Positions 54,919 to 63,206 of a stretch of DNA of 64,000 nucleotides are shown in pieces. Position 1 is the first letter of the stretch, and every line of letters starts with the position of its first letter. Below the pieces are notes generated by a model, which saw nothing but the letters and a program-made list of their open reading frames with translations, made no database searches and had not been told where the DNA came from. Both the position numbers and the translations under genes were made by a program. Origin of the DNA: Cyclobacteriaceae bacterium (GTDB taxonomy: Bacteria; Bacteroidota; Bacteroidia; Cytophagales; Cyclobacteriaceae); contig CP129487.1 in assembly GCA_030584025.1 (NCBI GenBank), positions 1,364,001 to 1,428,000 of the forward strand, written 5' to 3'.

Positions 54919-55746
54919 TTACCAATCTGGTTTTCCTTTATCCTTGGGTTTGGTAGCCTTTCGTTTATTTTGTTGAAGATATTGAAACTCCTGATTTTTC
55001 ATGGCTTCCAGAATTTTGGCCGCCTGCTCTGGAGTGATTTTCATCTGCTCCAGTTTTTCTGAAGAAGGAGGGATGTCTTTCTTTTCACCCTCTTGTTGTT
55101 CCTGCTTTTCTTCACTTTGTTGTTCCTTTTGCTCCTGATCTTTTTGCTCATCAGGCTTTCCGGAATTGTCTTTGTTTTGCTGATCCTTTTGCTCCTGGTC
55201 TTTCTTTTCCTGTTCTTTTTGCTCGTCTTTCTTTTGTTGATCCTGCTTCTGTTGCTCTTGTTCTTTTTGCTGGTCTTTATTCTGATCCTGATTTTGCTGC
55301 TCCTGTTTTTTCTGTTCGTCCAGTTTCTTCTTCAGCAATTCATAATTATAACGCGCATCTTCATTGGCAGGGTTAGCCTTGATGGCTTCCTTGAAATGAT
55401 TCAGGGCTTCTTCAAATTTTCCTTGTTTATTTCGCGTTACACCCAATTGTTGTTGAGCAATGGAGCGAATGTTTTTGTTCGCGCTTTGGGTCAGGCTTTG
55501 ATATTGTCCGATCGCGGAAGCTGTGTCGCCCAGGTTAAAATACGAATTACCGAGGTTCATCAGCACTTCATCCTCGGTTACCGACAGGGAATCCGCCAGG
55601 TATTTGTATTTGGCTGCAGCCGTTTCATAGTCGCCTGCGAGGTAGGCTTTTTTAGCTTCCTCTTTGGCACGATTGATTTGACCGATTTTAGCCGGATCGG
55701 TGATGATTGCCGACAACAGAAATAATAGGAGTAGTCCGCCTTTCAT
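54919..55746 (-). CDS. TPR protein of BatC type
   Basis: 275 aa. Signal-like N-terminus (GLLLLFLLSAIITDP), then three or so TPR units (AKKAYLAGDYETAAAKYKYLAD, LMNLGNSYFNLGDTASAIGQY, EEALNHFKEAIKANPANEDARYNYELLKKKL), then an ~85-residue Gln/Lys/Glu/Asp low-complexity linker and a helical C-terminus ending PKDKGKPDW. This matches BatC of the bat (aerotolerance) loci. It overlaps the VWA gene by 4 bp. Exact role is unknown. Confidence 0.8.
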   Translation of the reverse strand: MKGGLLLLFLLSAIITDPAKIGQINRAKEEAKKAYLAGDYETAAAKYKYLADSLSVTEDEVLMNLGNSYFNLGDTASAIGQYQSLTQSANKNIRSIAQQQLGVTRNKQGKFEEALNHFKEAIKANPANEDARYNYELLKKKLDEQKKQEQQNQDQNKDQQKEQEQQKQDQQKKDEQKEQEKKDQEQKDQQNKDNSGKPDEQKDQEQKEQQSEEKQEQQEGEKKDIPPSSEKLEQMKITPEQAAKILEAMKNQEFQYLQQNKRKATKPKDKGKPDW

Positions 55747-56711
55747 ATCTTAATCGTCTTTACGTGTAATAACACATCAAGGGCCAGTAAAATTACAGCG
55801 ATTAGCAGAAAGTAGAAATATTTGTTGGCCGATACATCCACCAAACGGGCATCCATAAGCTCGCCTTCAATGCTGTTAATGGTGTTGATCATGCGCGATA
55901 CATCATTACGGCTGTCATTAATTTCAAAGTAGCGGCCTCCGGTTTGGTTAGCCAGCGACTGCAACGCCTTTGGGTTAAGTTTTGTAACAATAACATTACC
56001 CTGCCTGTCGGTTCGATACCCTGAGCCAGCGCGGATGCTTCCTCCGGCTTCGGTGCCAACACCCAGTGTAAATAATTTATATCCTTTCGCTTCAATTTGC
56101 TGGGAGATTTCTGAAGTTTCTTCTCCAAAGTCCTCACCATCGCTAATCAAGATAATAATCTTGGAGGTGGTTTGAGAAATACGACTATTGTCCTGTTCAA
56201 GTTTTTCAACCGCCATACGCAGGGGTGGGCCAAAGTCGGTACCGGCACTGGGCACCAGGTTGGTGTTCATGGCTTCAATAAATAAGTTCAGTGCGTTCTG
56301 GTCAAAGGTAAGCGGACTTTGCATGAAGGCCTCGGATGAAAAGATGATGACCCCGATTCGGTCTGAATTGAATGCGGCCACTATCCGCTTCATTTCATAC
56401 TTCACTTTCTCCAGCCGGGTAGGGGTGATGTCGAATGCGTCCATGGATTTCGACAAGTCAACACAGATCATGATATCCTTACCGACCGATTGAACTTCGC
56501 GTTTCGCGGCTCCAAAAGAGGGTCCCAATAAGGCTACAATCAACAGTGCAAAAGCAGTGCTGCGGAGAAATACCTTGAAGAAAATTGAACTGAACGGAGT
56601 GTTGAGTGATCGGGCAATGCGAATAACCCGAGCCATGTAAAAGCCATACAACACCACAAACAATGTGATGAAGACTATTTCCGTAATGCCGAATTCACGA
56701 TACCAACTCAC
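55743..56711 (-). CDS. BatB-like VWA-domain membrane protein
   Basis: 322 aa from GTG 56711 (SWYREFGITEIVFITLF); a TTG at 56747 is open in frame but less typical. Two N-terminal membrane helices, a VWA domain with MIDAS residues DLSKSMD and ISDGEDFG, and a C-terminal helix (YFYFLLIAVILLALDVLL). This is the BatA/BatB fold of the bat locus; only the B and C members lie in this window, and a batA may be elsewhere. Probably acts in the inner membrane with the TPR protein. Confidence 0.84.
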   Translation of the reverse strand: MSWYREFGITEIVFITLFVVLYGFYMARVIRIARSLNTPFSSIFFKVFLRSTAFALLIVALLGPSFGAAKREVQSVGKDIMICVDLSKSMDAFDITPTRLEKVKYEMKRIVAAFNSDRIGVIIFSSEAFMQSPLTFDQNALNLFIEAMNTNLVPSAGTDFGPPLRMAVEKLEQDNSRISQTTSKIIILISDGEDFGEETSEISQQIEAKGYKLFTLGVGTEAGGSIRAGSGYRTDRQGNVIVTKLNPKALQSLANQTGGRYFEINDSRNDVSRMINTINSIEGELMDARLVDVSANKYFYFLLIAVILLALDVLLHVKTIKI

Positions 56712-56793
56712 GGTCTGCAAGTAACAACGAAGTGTTAACGGTTGCAAGCCGATTTCGGATGGATGGAGCTTAAAAATCTTTGATCAAATTAAT

Positions 56794-56825
56794 TTTAGGC
56801 AGTTTCTGTTCATCCCTTATATTTG
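56794..56825 (+). promoter_or_regulatory. Promoter of the tRNA-Ser/tRNA-Arg genes
   Basis: TATATTTG at 56818-56825 is an exact -7 consensus; TTTA at 56794-56797 is a near -33 box with 20-bp spacing. It precedes tRNA-Ser by 16 bp. Confidence 0.65.
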
Positions 56826-56841
56826 CAGTTCTTTCAGCCCC

Positions 56842-56931
<90 letters not shown>

Positions 56932-56932
56932 A

Positions 56933-56957
56933 AGGCCCTGTTAGTAGCAGGGCTTTT
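56933..56957 (+). terminator. Weak terminator-like hairpin between tRNA genes
   Basis: GCCCTG (56935-56940) pairs with CAGGGC (56948-56953), followed by four Ts. Read-through to tRNA-Arg, 6 bp on, is likely because no promoter fits in the gap. Confidence 0.55.
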
Positions 56958-56962
56958 AAATT

Positions 56963-57036
56963 GGTCCGATAGCTCAACTGGATAGAGCAGCTGCCTTCTA
57001 AGCAGCAGGTTCGGGGTTCGAGTCCCTGTCGGATCA
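56963..57036 (+). tRNA. tRNA-Arg (anticodon TCT)
   Basis: Acceptor GGTCCGA pairs with TCGGATC (57029-57035; one G-U). D-arm GCTC..GAGC, anticodon stem GCTGC-CTTCTAA-GCAGC with TCT, T-arm CGGGGTTCGAGTCCCTG. 74 nt, no encoded CCA. Confidence 0.95.
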
Positions 57037-57067
57037 CTTGGTGCATAAGATTAAAAGTATATCTTTG
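57037..57067 (+). promoter_or_regulatory. Promoter of tRNA-Pro
   Basis: CTTG (57037-57040), exactly 19 bp, then TATCTTTG (57060-57067), an exact -7 consensus match; 16 bp before tRNA-Pro. Confidence 0.65.
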
Positions 57068-57083
57068 CGCCTCATTTAATGTT

Positions 57084-57158
57084 CGGGGTGTAGCGCAGTC
57101 CGGTTAGCGCACCTGGTTTGGGACCAGGGGGTCGCAGGTTCGAATCCTGCTACCCCGA
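57084..57158 (+). tRNA. tRNA-Pro (anticodon TGG)
   Basis: Acceptor CGGGGTG pairs with TACCCCG (57151-57157), discriminator A. Anticodon arm CCTGG-TTTGGGA-CCAGG, anticodon TGG. T-arm GCAGGTTCGAATCCTGC. CCA not encoded. Confidence 0.96.
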
Positions 57159-57164
57159 CAAAAG

Positions 57165-57195
57165 AAAGTCCTGGTGGTAACGCCAGGACTTTTTT
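57165..57195 (+). terminator. Terminator after tRNA-Pro
   Basis: AGTCCTGG (57167-57174) pairs with CCAGGACT (57183-57190), followed by a T-run from 57191. Confidence 0.82.
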
Positions 57196-57206
57196 ATTTT
57201 GTATCT

Positions 57207-57395
57207 GTGGAGACATTCGTTTATATCGTGTACTCGGCAGATCATGACAAGTATTACGTTGGTCAAACACAAGATCTAGCCAATCGTTTGGAGCGACATA
57301 ACCTGGGTTATGAAAAATTCACCTCTGCGTACAGGCCATGGCAATTGGTTTTAACAAAAGGTAATCACCGCAAATTTTGCGGTGATTATCGGTAA
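57207..57395 (+). pseudogene. Truncated GIY-YIG nuclease-domain gene
   Basis: GTG 57207 opens ETFVYIVYSADHDKYYVGQ, the YIG-type first strands of small GIY-YIG proteins, then NRLERHNLGYEKFTSAYRPWQLV. Full-length relatives continue with a Glu-bearing helix rich in Lys/Arg; here the frame ends after 62 residues. The divergence begins where a hairpin, AATCACCGCAAA...TTTGCGGTGATT (57362-57386), is present. The catalytic Glu and C-terminal helix are gone, so it is very likely inactive. The start is 48 bp after tRNA-Pro, a place often used by such genes. Confidence 0.6.
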
Positions 57396-57417
57396 ATTCT
57401 CCGCAACTGTAGCAGAC

Positions 57418-57762
57418 TCACCTTCCCTTACGACCACTCTTTAACAACGCGCCCGATAGCGTAGCGAAACCTCCAACCAGTCCACCGATTACTGCGGTGA
57501 GCAAGAACAGCAGTATCTTGTTTTGGACCATCAGCAATACTGCAATTTTTTCTGCAAGTGGAGCAGACGCTTGCAAGTCGATGATGAAGGCATGAATAAA
57601 CCACAGCAAGGCAATCGCCAGAAAGCCCGCTATGAAATTTGATTTAGATCTGAAGGCAAAGCCCCCGATGAATCCGGCAATCGCTATGCTCCACCAGGGT
57701 AAAAACATTTCAAGCAGCCAACTCATAATGACAATCGCGACCAGTTGTACTGTAAATTTCAT
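57418..57762 (-). CDS. Small membrane protein of unknown function
   Basis: 114 aa with three to four hydrophobic segments (MSWLLEMFLPWWSIAIAGFIGG, FIAGFLAIALLWFIHAFIID, ILLFLLTAVIGGLVGGFATL) and a basic C-terminus SGRKGR. Glycine-rich GGF/GGL segments suggest helix packing. No family recognised. It begins one base after the penicillin acylase stop, so it is co-transcribed with it. Confidence 0.7.
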   Translation of the reverse strand: MKFTVQLVAIVIMSWLLEMFLPWWSIAIAGFIGGFAFRSKSNFIAGFLAIALLWFIHAFIIDLQASAPLAEKIAVLLMVQNKILLFLLTAVIGGLVGGFATLSGALLKSGRKGR

Positions 57763-57763
57763 G

Positions 57764-60205
57764 TCATTTTGGGTTTAAGGTGGTGGAAAATAAAATTCTA
57801 TCGGCAGACTGATCGGCTTGCCGCAGAAATAGCATCCTAAAATACGTTCCGTTTGCCCACCGATCAAGCATGGAGTTGTAGTGAACACTTCCCGGATTTC
57901 CGGATTGCCCACCCGGGTACGTGGCAAAGGCTTTAGGGCCGTCTGGTTCAACACTTACAATCATCCGCCATGATGGGCCGTGCTTTCGGGATGAGGCATT
58001 CACGGCATCGCCATGTCCGCCATGTTCAACATGAAAGCTAAAAGGCGCCTGACGGGTAAGGTGTTCAACGTATGTATCCTTGTAGTCAGCCCAGCGCAAT
58101 GGTTTTGTGTTTTCTTTTTTCCACGCTTCTACCTCTTCCATGGATTTTTTAAAGGCTTGTCTGATCAGATCAGTGATCGTTTCCTTTTCGGGTGTGGATT
58201 GGACATCATAAAAAGGTAAGTCGGGTTGTGTACGGATTAAATAACTTGTGTTCCATGATGTTGGATAGGATAAGGAAACAGAATCGTTTCGTATCTCATC
58301 CCAAATGGAAACGACCAGGTTTCGCCACCAGCCCTCAAAATAGGGTGGCGCCTGTGCATCTTTATGGTAATAGTAATCCCACACTTTTAAACTGTTGTAT
58401 GCTTCTTTTTCTTCTGGAGATAATGTTGTTTCATCAACAGCCTGAAGCAATGTGGGTAAAATTTCTTCAGCCTTAATGCTGTAGTTATCCAGTTGAAGAT
58501 TCATCATATCTTTTACAGTGAGGTTATTCTTCTCACGAAGCACATTGTTTATTCTTCGGTTGCGATGCCCTTCATAGCTTACGGCATTGATGTAATACGG
58601 ATAGGTTGAATCGGCTGGGTATTGATTGGCAGAGCTGACAAAGCCTCGCTCCGGATTTTTATCCATCACATTATGTTCAAACGGAATATATCCAATCGGG
58701 CCTTGTGTTGAACGACTCCCATCCAGTACAAATTTACCTTCATATTTTTTACGAGCCGGAAATTTTCCCTGGATACGCATGGCAATATCTCCGGTAACGG
58801 AAGCAAAAACAAAGTTTTGAGCGGGGGACGAGAAATGATCCAATGCGCTCATGTAATCGCTGTGATTTTTAGCCCGGTTCAGTTTGTAAAAAGTCAATAA
58901 CTCTTCCGATTCATCGTGTGCAATCCACCGGAAAGCATAGTGCTTTCGTTCATTTTCCGCGCGAAAGTGTTCATCGTATGGAACCGGACCCCAATGGGTG
59001 TAGACAACCGTATCAAAAAGTACCTCACCACCACGAATTGTAAATTCCTCAACCACTTTTCGGGTGTCCTTCCATTCACCATCCAACAGGTATTTTTCCT
59101 TTTTGTTGTTTTCAAACGTAATGCGGTACCAGTCCACCAAATCGCGTTGCGCGTTGGTAACCCCCCAGGCTATCGAATCATTAAACCCGATGATAATACC
59201 CGGGGCGCCCGGAAGAGAAACTCCCATGGTGTTAATCCCGGGGGCATTCAATTGAATGGCATACCAGATGGAAGGTAGGGTTATACTCAGGTGCGGATCG
59301 TTACATAAAATCGGGTAACCCGATTGTGTTTTGCTGCCGCTTACAGCCCAGTTGTTGCTACCGATGTTGGGCTCGGGTGTGGTCAGTCCGCTGATGGCAA
59401 TCAGTTCATCCGGTAATGCATGAACACTATCATTGAGGTTAGCGGGTTCAAAATTCCAGCCACCTGGTTTATCTACAATTGGGTCGCCCATGGGCTCGCG
59501 ATCGGGATAAAGCACTTCAAGCATCTCCTTGCCAAATAATTTCAATGCATTCGTCATCTGTATGTCTTTATCACCACTGTTCAAGGTTTGAGCCATGCTG
59601 CGCAGGAGCAAAGCTGATTTCAGCATGGTCCATTCCTCTGGCTTATAGTCTAGTATTTTGTACTCCAGGGGAAGGTCTTTGTATGAGAGTGATTGGATGT
59701 AGGCATTTATTCCCTCGGCATATTTTTCGGCAACCATTTTGGCCACCGGGTCTTTCTCCATGCCACGGTAAGCATTTTCGGCAGCGTATACCATTCCTAA
59801 TCTACGTTGGTTGCGGTCGTAATTTAAAATGGCATCCTCGGGTCCGCTTCCTAAAATTTCTGCCAACCGGCCTGCAGCGGCATGGGTTTGAAATTCCATC
59901 TGCCACAGCCGATGAAACGCAGTTACATAGCCTTGTGCCACGTAAAGGTCTGCATCGTTTTGTGCAAAAATGTGCGGGATCATGATGCTATCGAACGCAA
60001 CCGTAACGGGTTGCTGTAATCCGGGAATGTTTAATGATTCGGGAAGCCTGAATCCTTTGGGTTCGATATTTTGCCAAAAACCATGTGCTGGATCAAGGAA
60101 TTTGCCCAGGGGCGGAATTCGTATGGAGCCAACTTCCCAGCTTTTATTGAGTGCCCAGATCAAGGTAAGGGTAATGGCGAGACTAATCAGGAATTTCAGG
60201 TTCAT
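57764..60205 (-). CDS. Penicillin acylase family (S45) amidohydrolase
   Basis: 813 aa. N-terminal signal-anchor-like segment (FLISLAITLTLIWAL). The Ntn-hydrolase motif GSNNWAVSG places the nucleophile at about Ser283, where the precursor is cut into alpha and beta chains; PGIIIGFNDSIAWGVTNAQ and the C-terminal YPGGQSGNPGSVHYNSM are family segments. Likely cleaves acyl amides such as acyl-homoserine lactones or acyl-peptides in the periplasm; the natural substrate is unknown. Confidence 0.9.
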   Translation of the reverse strand: MNLKFLISLAITLTLIWALNKSWEVGSIRIPPLGKFLDPAHGFWQNIEPKGFRLPESLNIPGLQQPVTVAFDSIMIPHIFAQNDADLYVAQGYVTAFHRLWQMEFQTHAAAGRLAEILGSGPEDAILNYDRNQRRLGMVYAAENAYRGMEKDPVAKMVAEKYAEGINAYIQSLSYKDLPLEYKILDYKPEEWTMLKSALLLRSMAQTLNSGDKDIQMTNALKLFGKEMLEVLYPDREPMGDPIVDKPGGWNFEPANLNDSVHALPDELIAISGLTTPEPNIGSNNWAVSGSKTQSGYPILCNDPHLSITLPSIWYAIQLNAPGINTMGVSLPGAPGIIIGFNDSIAWGVTNAQRDLVDWYRITFENNKKEKYLLDGEWKDTRKVVEEFTIRGGEVLFDTVVYTHWGPVPYDEHFRAENERKHYAFRWIAHDESEELLTFYKLNRAKNHSDYMSALDHFSSPAQNFVFASVTGDIAMRIQGKFPARKKYEGKFVLDGSRSTQGPIGYIPFEHNVMDKNPERGFVSSANQYPADSTYPYYINAVSYEGHRNRRINNVLREKNNLTVKDMMNLQLDNYSIKAEEILPTLLQAVDETTLSPEEKEAYNSLKVWDYYYHKDAQAPPYFEGWWRNLVVSIWDEIRNDSVSLSYPTSWNTSYLIRTQPDLPFYDVQSTPEKETITDLIRQAFKKSMEEVEAWKKENTKPLRWADYKDTYVEHLTRQAPFSFHVEHGGHGDAVNASSRKHGPSWRMIVSVEPDGPKAFATYPGGQSGNPGSVHYNSMLDRWANGTYFRMLFLRQADQSADRILFSTTLNPK

Positions 60206-60320
60206 GTGTGTGTGGATTTCAACAACTTTCCAACATAAAAACTTTTCCTAATTTTCGAACTACTTTCTTCTAAAAACTTTTAATCCGTTGTGTTGAAAAG
60301 ATCGTAGTTTTGGACACGTA

Positions 60321-61319
60321 ATGCTTATGGATATAGACTTTGTAATAACCTGGGTGGACATGAACGACCCGGAGTGGCAAAAGGAATTTGCAAAGAATTC
60401 AGGAAAAATTGACAACACTAAAAACGAAGTGTCGGTAGCACGCTTCAGGGATTACGGTTTTCTTAAATACTGGTTTAGGGGGGTGGAAAAGTTTGCGCCC
60501 TGGGTACGCAAGATTCACTTTGTAACCTGTGGCCAAAAACCAGATTGGATAAATGCAAACCATCCTAAGATAAAGTTTGTCAATCATGAAGATTACATGC
60601 CGAAGGAATCTTTGCCGTGCTATAACTCCAACGTGATTGAGATTTACATGCACCGCATACCGGATTTAACGGAGCACTTTGTGTATTTCAATGATGACTT
60701 TTTTGTCATCAATCACATTACGCCAAAACGATTTTTTACTGAGGGTTTGCCCAATGATATCGCGGCCTTCCGGATGAATTTTGGATTTTCGTTATGGAAC
60801 AAGTGCCTGAGGAATAATATCCGGTTGATTAATAAGCGATTCAACAAGAAGGAGATTATGAAACGCGACCATGACAAATGGTTTACCGAAGCGTATGGCA
60901 GTAAAGCACGATTAACGCGACTGCTTTCCTTTTACAATAAGTTTGTTACGCTACGCACCCCACACAATGCCCAGCCGTATCTTAAAAAAACATTTGAAGA
61001 AGTTTGGGATTATGCAGGAGATGAACTGACGGAGATGTCGAAACATCGTTTCCGTAGCCCGAAGGATTATACGCTGGAGCTTTTCAAGACCTGGCAAATC
61101 TGTCAATCGAATTTTATGCCGTATAACACCTATCAGGATACGAAGATGTTTCCGTTGGTGTTTAGGTCAGCTCAGGCTATTCAAGCCGTTCGCGATCAGT
61201 CGTATTCCCTGGTTTGTTTGAATGATAGCGAATTCATCAGGAATTTTGAGCAAACTATGCAGGGTATTCAGGCTGCATTTGAAAGTATACTGCCGGAGAA
61301 GTCAAGTTTTGAAAAGTGA
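60321..61319 (+). CDS. Stealth family sugar-phosphate transferase (first copy)
   Basis: 332 aa. Stealth CR1 DFVITWVDMNDPEWQ, CR2 RFRDYGFLKYWFRGVEKFAPWVRKIHFVTCGQKP through LTEHFVYFNDDFFV, and later CR3-like RTPHNAQPYLKKTFEEV and CR4-like LNDSE. Alternative ATG at 60327 gives MDIDFVITW. Stealth enzymes transfer hexose-1-phosphate to a glycan, as in capsule synthesis. Followed 12 bp later by a glycosyltransferase gene. A -7-like TAGTTTTG lies at 60305-60312. Confidence 0.9.
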   Translation: MLMDIDFVITWVDMNDPEWQKEFAKNSGKIDNTKNEVSVARFRDYGFLKYWFRGVEKFAPWVRKIHFVTCGQKPDWINANHPKIKFVNHEDYMPKESLPCYNSNVIEIYMHRIPDLTEHFVYFNDDFFVINHITPKRFFTEGLPNDIAAFRMNFGFSLWNKCLRNNIRLINKRFNKKEIMKRDHDKWFTEAYGSKARLTRLLSFYNKFVTLRTPHNAQPYLKKTFEEVWDYAGDELTEMSKHRFRSPKDYTLELFKTWQICQSNFMPYNTYQDTKMFPLVFRSAQAIQAVRDQSYSLVCLNDSEFIRNFEQTMQGIQAAFESILPEKSSFEK

Positions 61320-61330
61320 GGTAATCGTGC

Positions 61331-62221
61331 ATGCATACGAAGCGACTGATATCGGTAATCATTCCAACATACAATGCATCATTATATGTAAGTCAGTGCC
61401 TGGAAACGGTACTCGCTCAATCGTATACAAATCTGGAGGTTATTGTTGTGGATGATGGCTCAGAAGATGATACGGTTCAAATAATCAAACGTTGTCCGGT
61501 CAAACTTATTCAGCAAGAAAATCAAGGAGCCGCTGCGGCACGAAATGCAGGTATTCATGCGGCCACAGGCGAGTATATCCATTTTATGGATGTGGATGAC
61601 CTGATAAATCTTGATTTTTATAATAAGATGCTGGAGGCGATTGAATCTGTTGAGGCAGATATGGCCTGTGCCGGATATGTTCATGAGAGATTGCCTGCCT
61701 TCACGAGTATGGTTACAGAAAAATTTCTGTATGTAAACACCGATGACAAGATGCGATTTGCGAATGTTTTCCATCAGGGAAATGTTTGGAAATATTTGTA
61801 CAGGACTGCTTTCATAAAAGAAAGAAAACTACTTTTTGATGCAGACTTGCGAAATGCCCATGATAAAGTGTTTGCCATTCAGGCCGTTTATTTCTCCAAT
61901 AAAATTATCTCGGTTCCGGGCGCAGTCTATTATTATAAAGACAGAAGTAATTCGCTTGTTACTTCACTATCATGGAAGAAACGATTGATACGAAACAGAA
62001 GCATTGCCAGGGCTAATGAGTTTTGTAAAAAATTTGCTGACGAGCATCGGATCAAAGTACTTAGTGCGCCCCGCTATATTACGTATCATTATGCTTTACT
62101 GGGCATCTTGCCTTTGGTTAAAAGGCGTGTATATAATTCCGGTCGGGTGCGATGGTACCTGTTAGGGTTATTCATTATTCAGATGAAGCAGAAATCTATT
62201 TCTCGAAAGGTGCTTTCGTAG
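61331..62221 (+). CDS. Family 2 glycosyltransferase
   Basis: 296 aa. SVIIPTYNASLYVSQCLETVLAQSYTNLEVIVVDDGSEDDT and AAARNAGIHAATGEYIHFMDVDDLI contain the GT-A donor-binding region with the DxD (DVDD). Presumably adds a sugar in the same surface polysaccharide as the Stealth enzymes. Its last 26 bp overlap, in convergent orientation, the 3' end of the next Stealth gene. Confidence 0.9.
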   Translation: MHTKRLISVIIPTYNASLYVSQCLETVLAQSYTNLEVIVVDDGSEDDTVQIIKRCPVKLIQQENQGAAAARNAGIHAATGEYIHFMDVDDLINLDFYNKMLEAIESVEADMACAGYVHERLPAFTSMVTEKFLYVNTDDKMRFANVFHQGNVWKYLYRTAFIKERKLLFDADLRNAHDKVFAIQAVYFSNKIISVPGAVYYYKDRSNSLVTSLSWKKRLIRNRSIARANEFCKKFADEHRIKVLSAPRYITYHYALLGILPLVKRRVYNSGRVRWYLLGLFIIQMKQKSISRKVLS

Positions 62222-63146
62222 GGAAAAGTTCTTCCAGGAAGGGTTTGATTTTTTTTCTATGCTCGTTATTAACTTTTTCGTTGTCGTTAATGCAGAAGAG
62301 CTTAGGTTGATAGCGTTGTATGTATTCGTTAAAATCGTGCTTATAGGTTAATAGGCGCAAAGAGTCTTTGCGCGTAATATACCTGGCGTGTCCGTGCTTT
62401 ATAGCGAGTGCGTAATACCCAAAGGCAGCTCGCTGCAAGTCGCCATAATTCCGTACACGACTCATTTGTGATTTTTGAACCTGTTCCGAGAACACTTCTT
62501 CTACAGCCTTTCGATAGTCTGATTTTTTATAGGCATCAATATTATGATGCGGAATACTGGCGTAGTATTTCCCGAATTTTTCTGAAACCAGAATTGCTGC
62601 CTCAGTGACCTGATTTCTATACTGCCCTAATTTTTTGCCCATTAGTTGTTTCCAGCGATGGCCCCATTTTCCAAAATATTTTCGCTTCAATCGAATGATG
62701 GGGTAACCGTCTCTGGCAAAGAAATAGTCTGGTGATAGATCTGCGTTGAAGAACATATCATCATTCGCAAACAAAAAATGTTCTGATAGGCCCGGAATCT
62801 TATACAGAAAATACTCAATGACCATAGCATTAAAACAAGGCAAAATTTTCAATGGCATAATCTCCTGATGGTCTACCAACTGAATTTTTTCGTGATGGAT
62901 ATTCAGCCATTCCGGTTTTTGGCCATCGGTTACAATATAAATTTTCCGAATCCAGGGAGCATGCTTTATCACGGACCGCATCGAATACTTTAGTTCATCA
63001 TTATTGATGTATCGCCCAATGTTATTGGTTTCGGAATCATCACTGATAATACCGGTAAAAGCACGCTTTTTTTTCTGCCACTCCGGGTCGGAGCCATCCA
63101 CCCACAAGTAAACCAAGTCTATTCCTTCTTCTACTATACTGCTCAT
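62196..63146 (-). CDS. Stealth family sugar-phosphate transferase (second copy)
   Basis: 316 aa. CR1 IDLVYLWVDGSDPEWQKK, CR2 NDELKYSMRSVIKHAPWIRKIYIVTDGQKPEWL to LSEHFLFANDDMFF, CR3 SIPHHNIDAYKKSDYRKAVEEVF and CR4 CINDNEKVN. Close paralogue of the next gene upstream (63207); by eye about 60% identity across aligned blocks. Separated from it by 60 bp, so a tandem duplicate. Predicted hexose-phosphate transfer to a surface glycan. Confidence 0.92.
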   Translation of the reverse strand: MSSIVEEGIDLVYLWVDGSDPEWQKKKRAFTGIISDDSETNNIGRYINNDELKYSMRSVIKHAPWIRKIYIVTDGQKPEWLNIHHEKIQLVDHQEIMPLKILPCFNAMVIEYFLYKIPGLSEHFLFANDDMFFNADLSPDYFFARDGYPIIRLKRKYFGKWGHRWKQLMGKKLGQYRNQVTEAAILVSEKFGKYYASIPHHNIDAYKKSDYRKAVEEVFSEQVQKSQMSRVRNYGDLQRAAFGYYALAIKHGHARYITRKDSLRLLTYKHDFNEYIQRYQPKLFCINDNEKVNNEHRKKIKPFLEELFPTKAPFEK

Positions 63147-63206
63147 ACAAAAGCAATAATAAAAGAAAATTTTTTAGGGCAAGCACAGATGGCTGAAATC
63201 GCTGTA

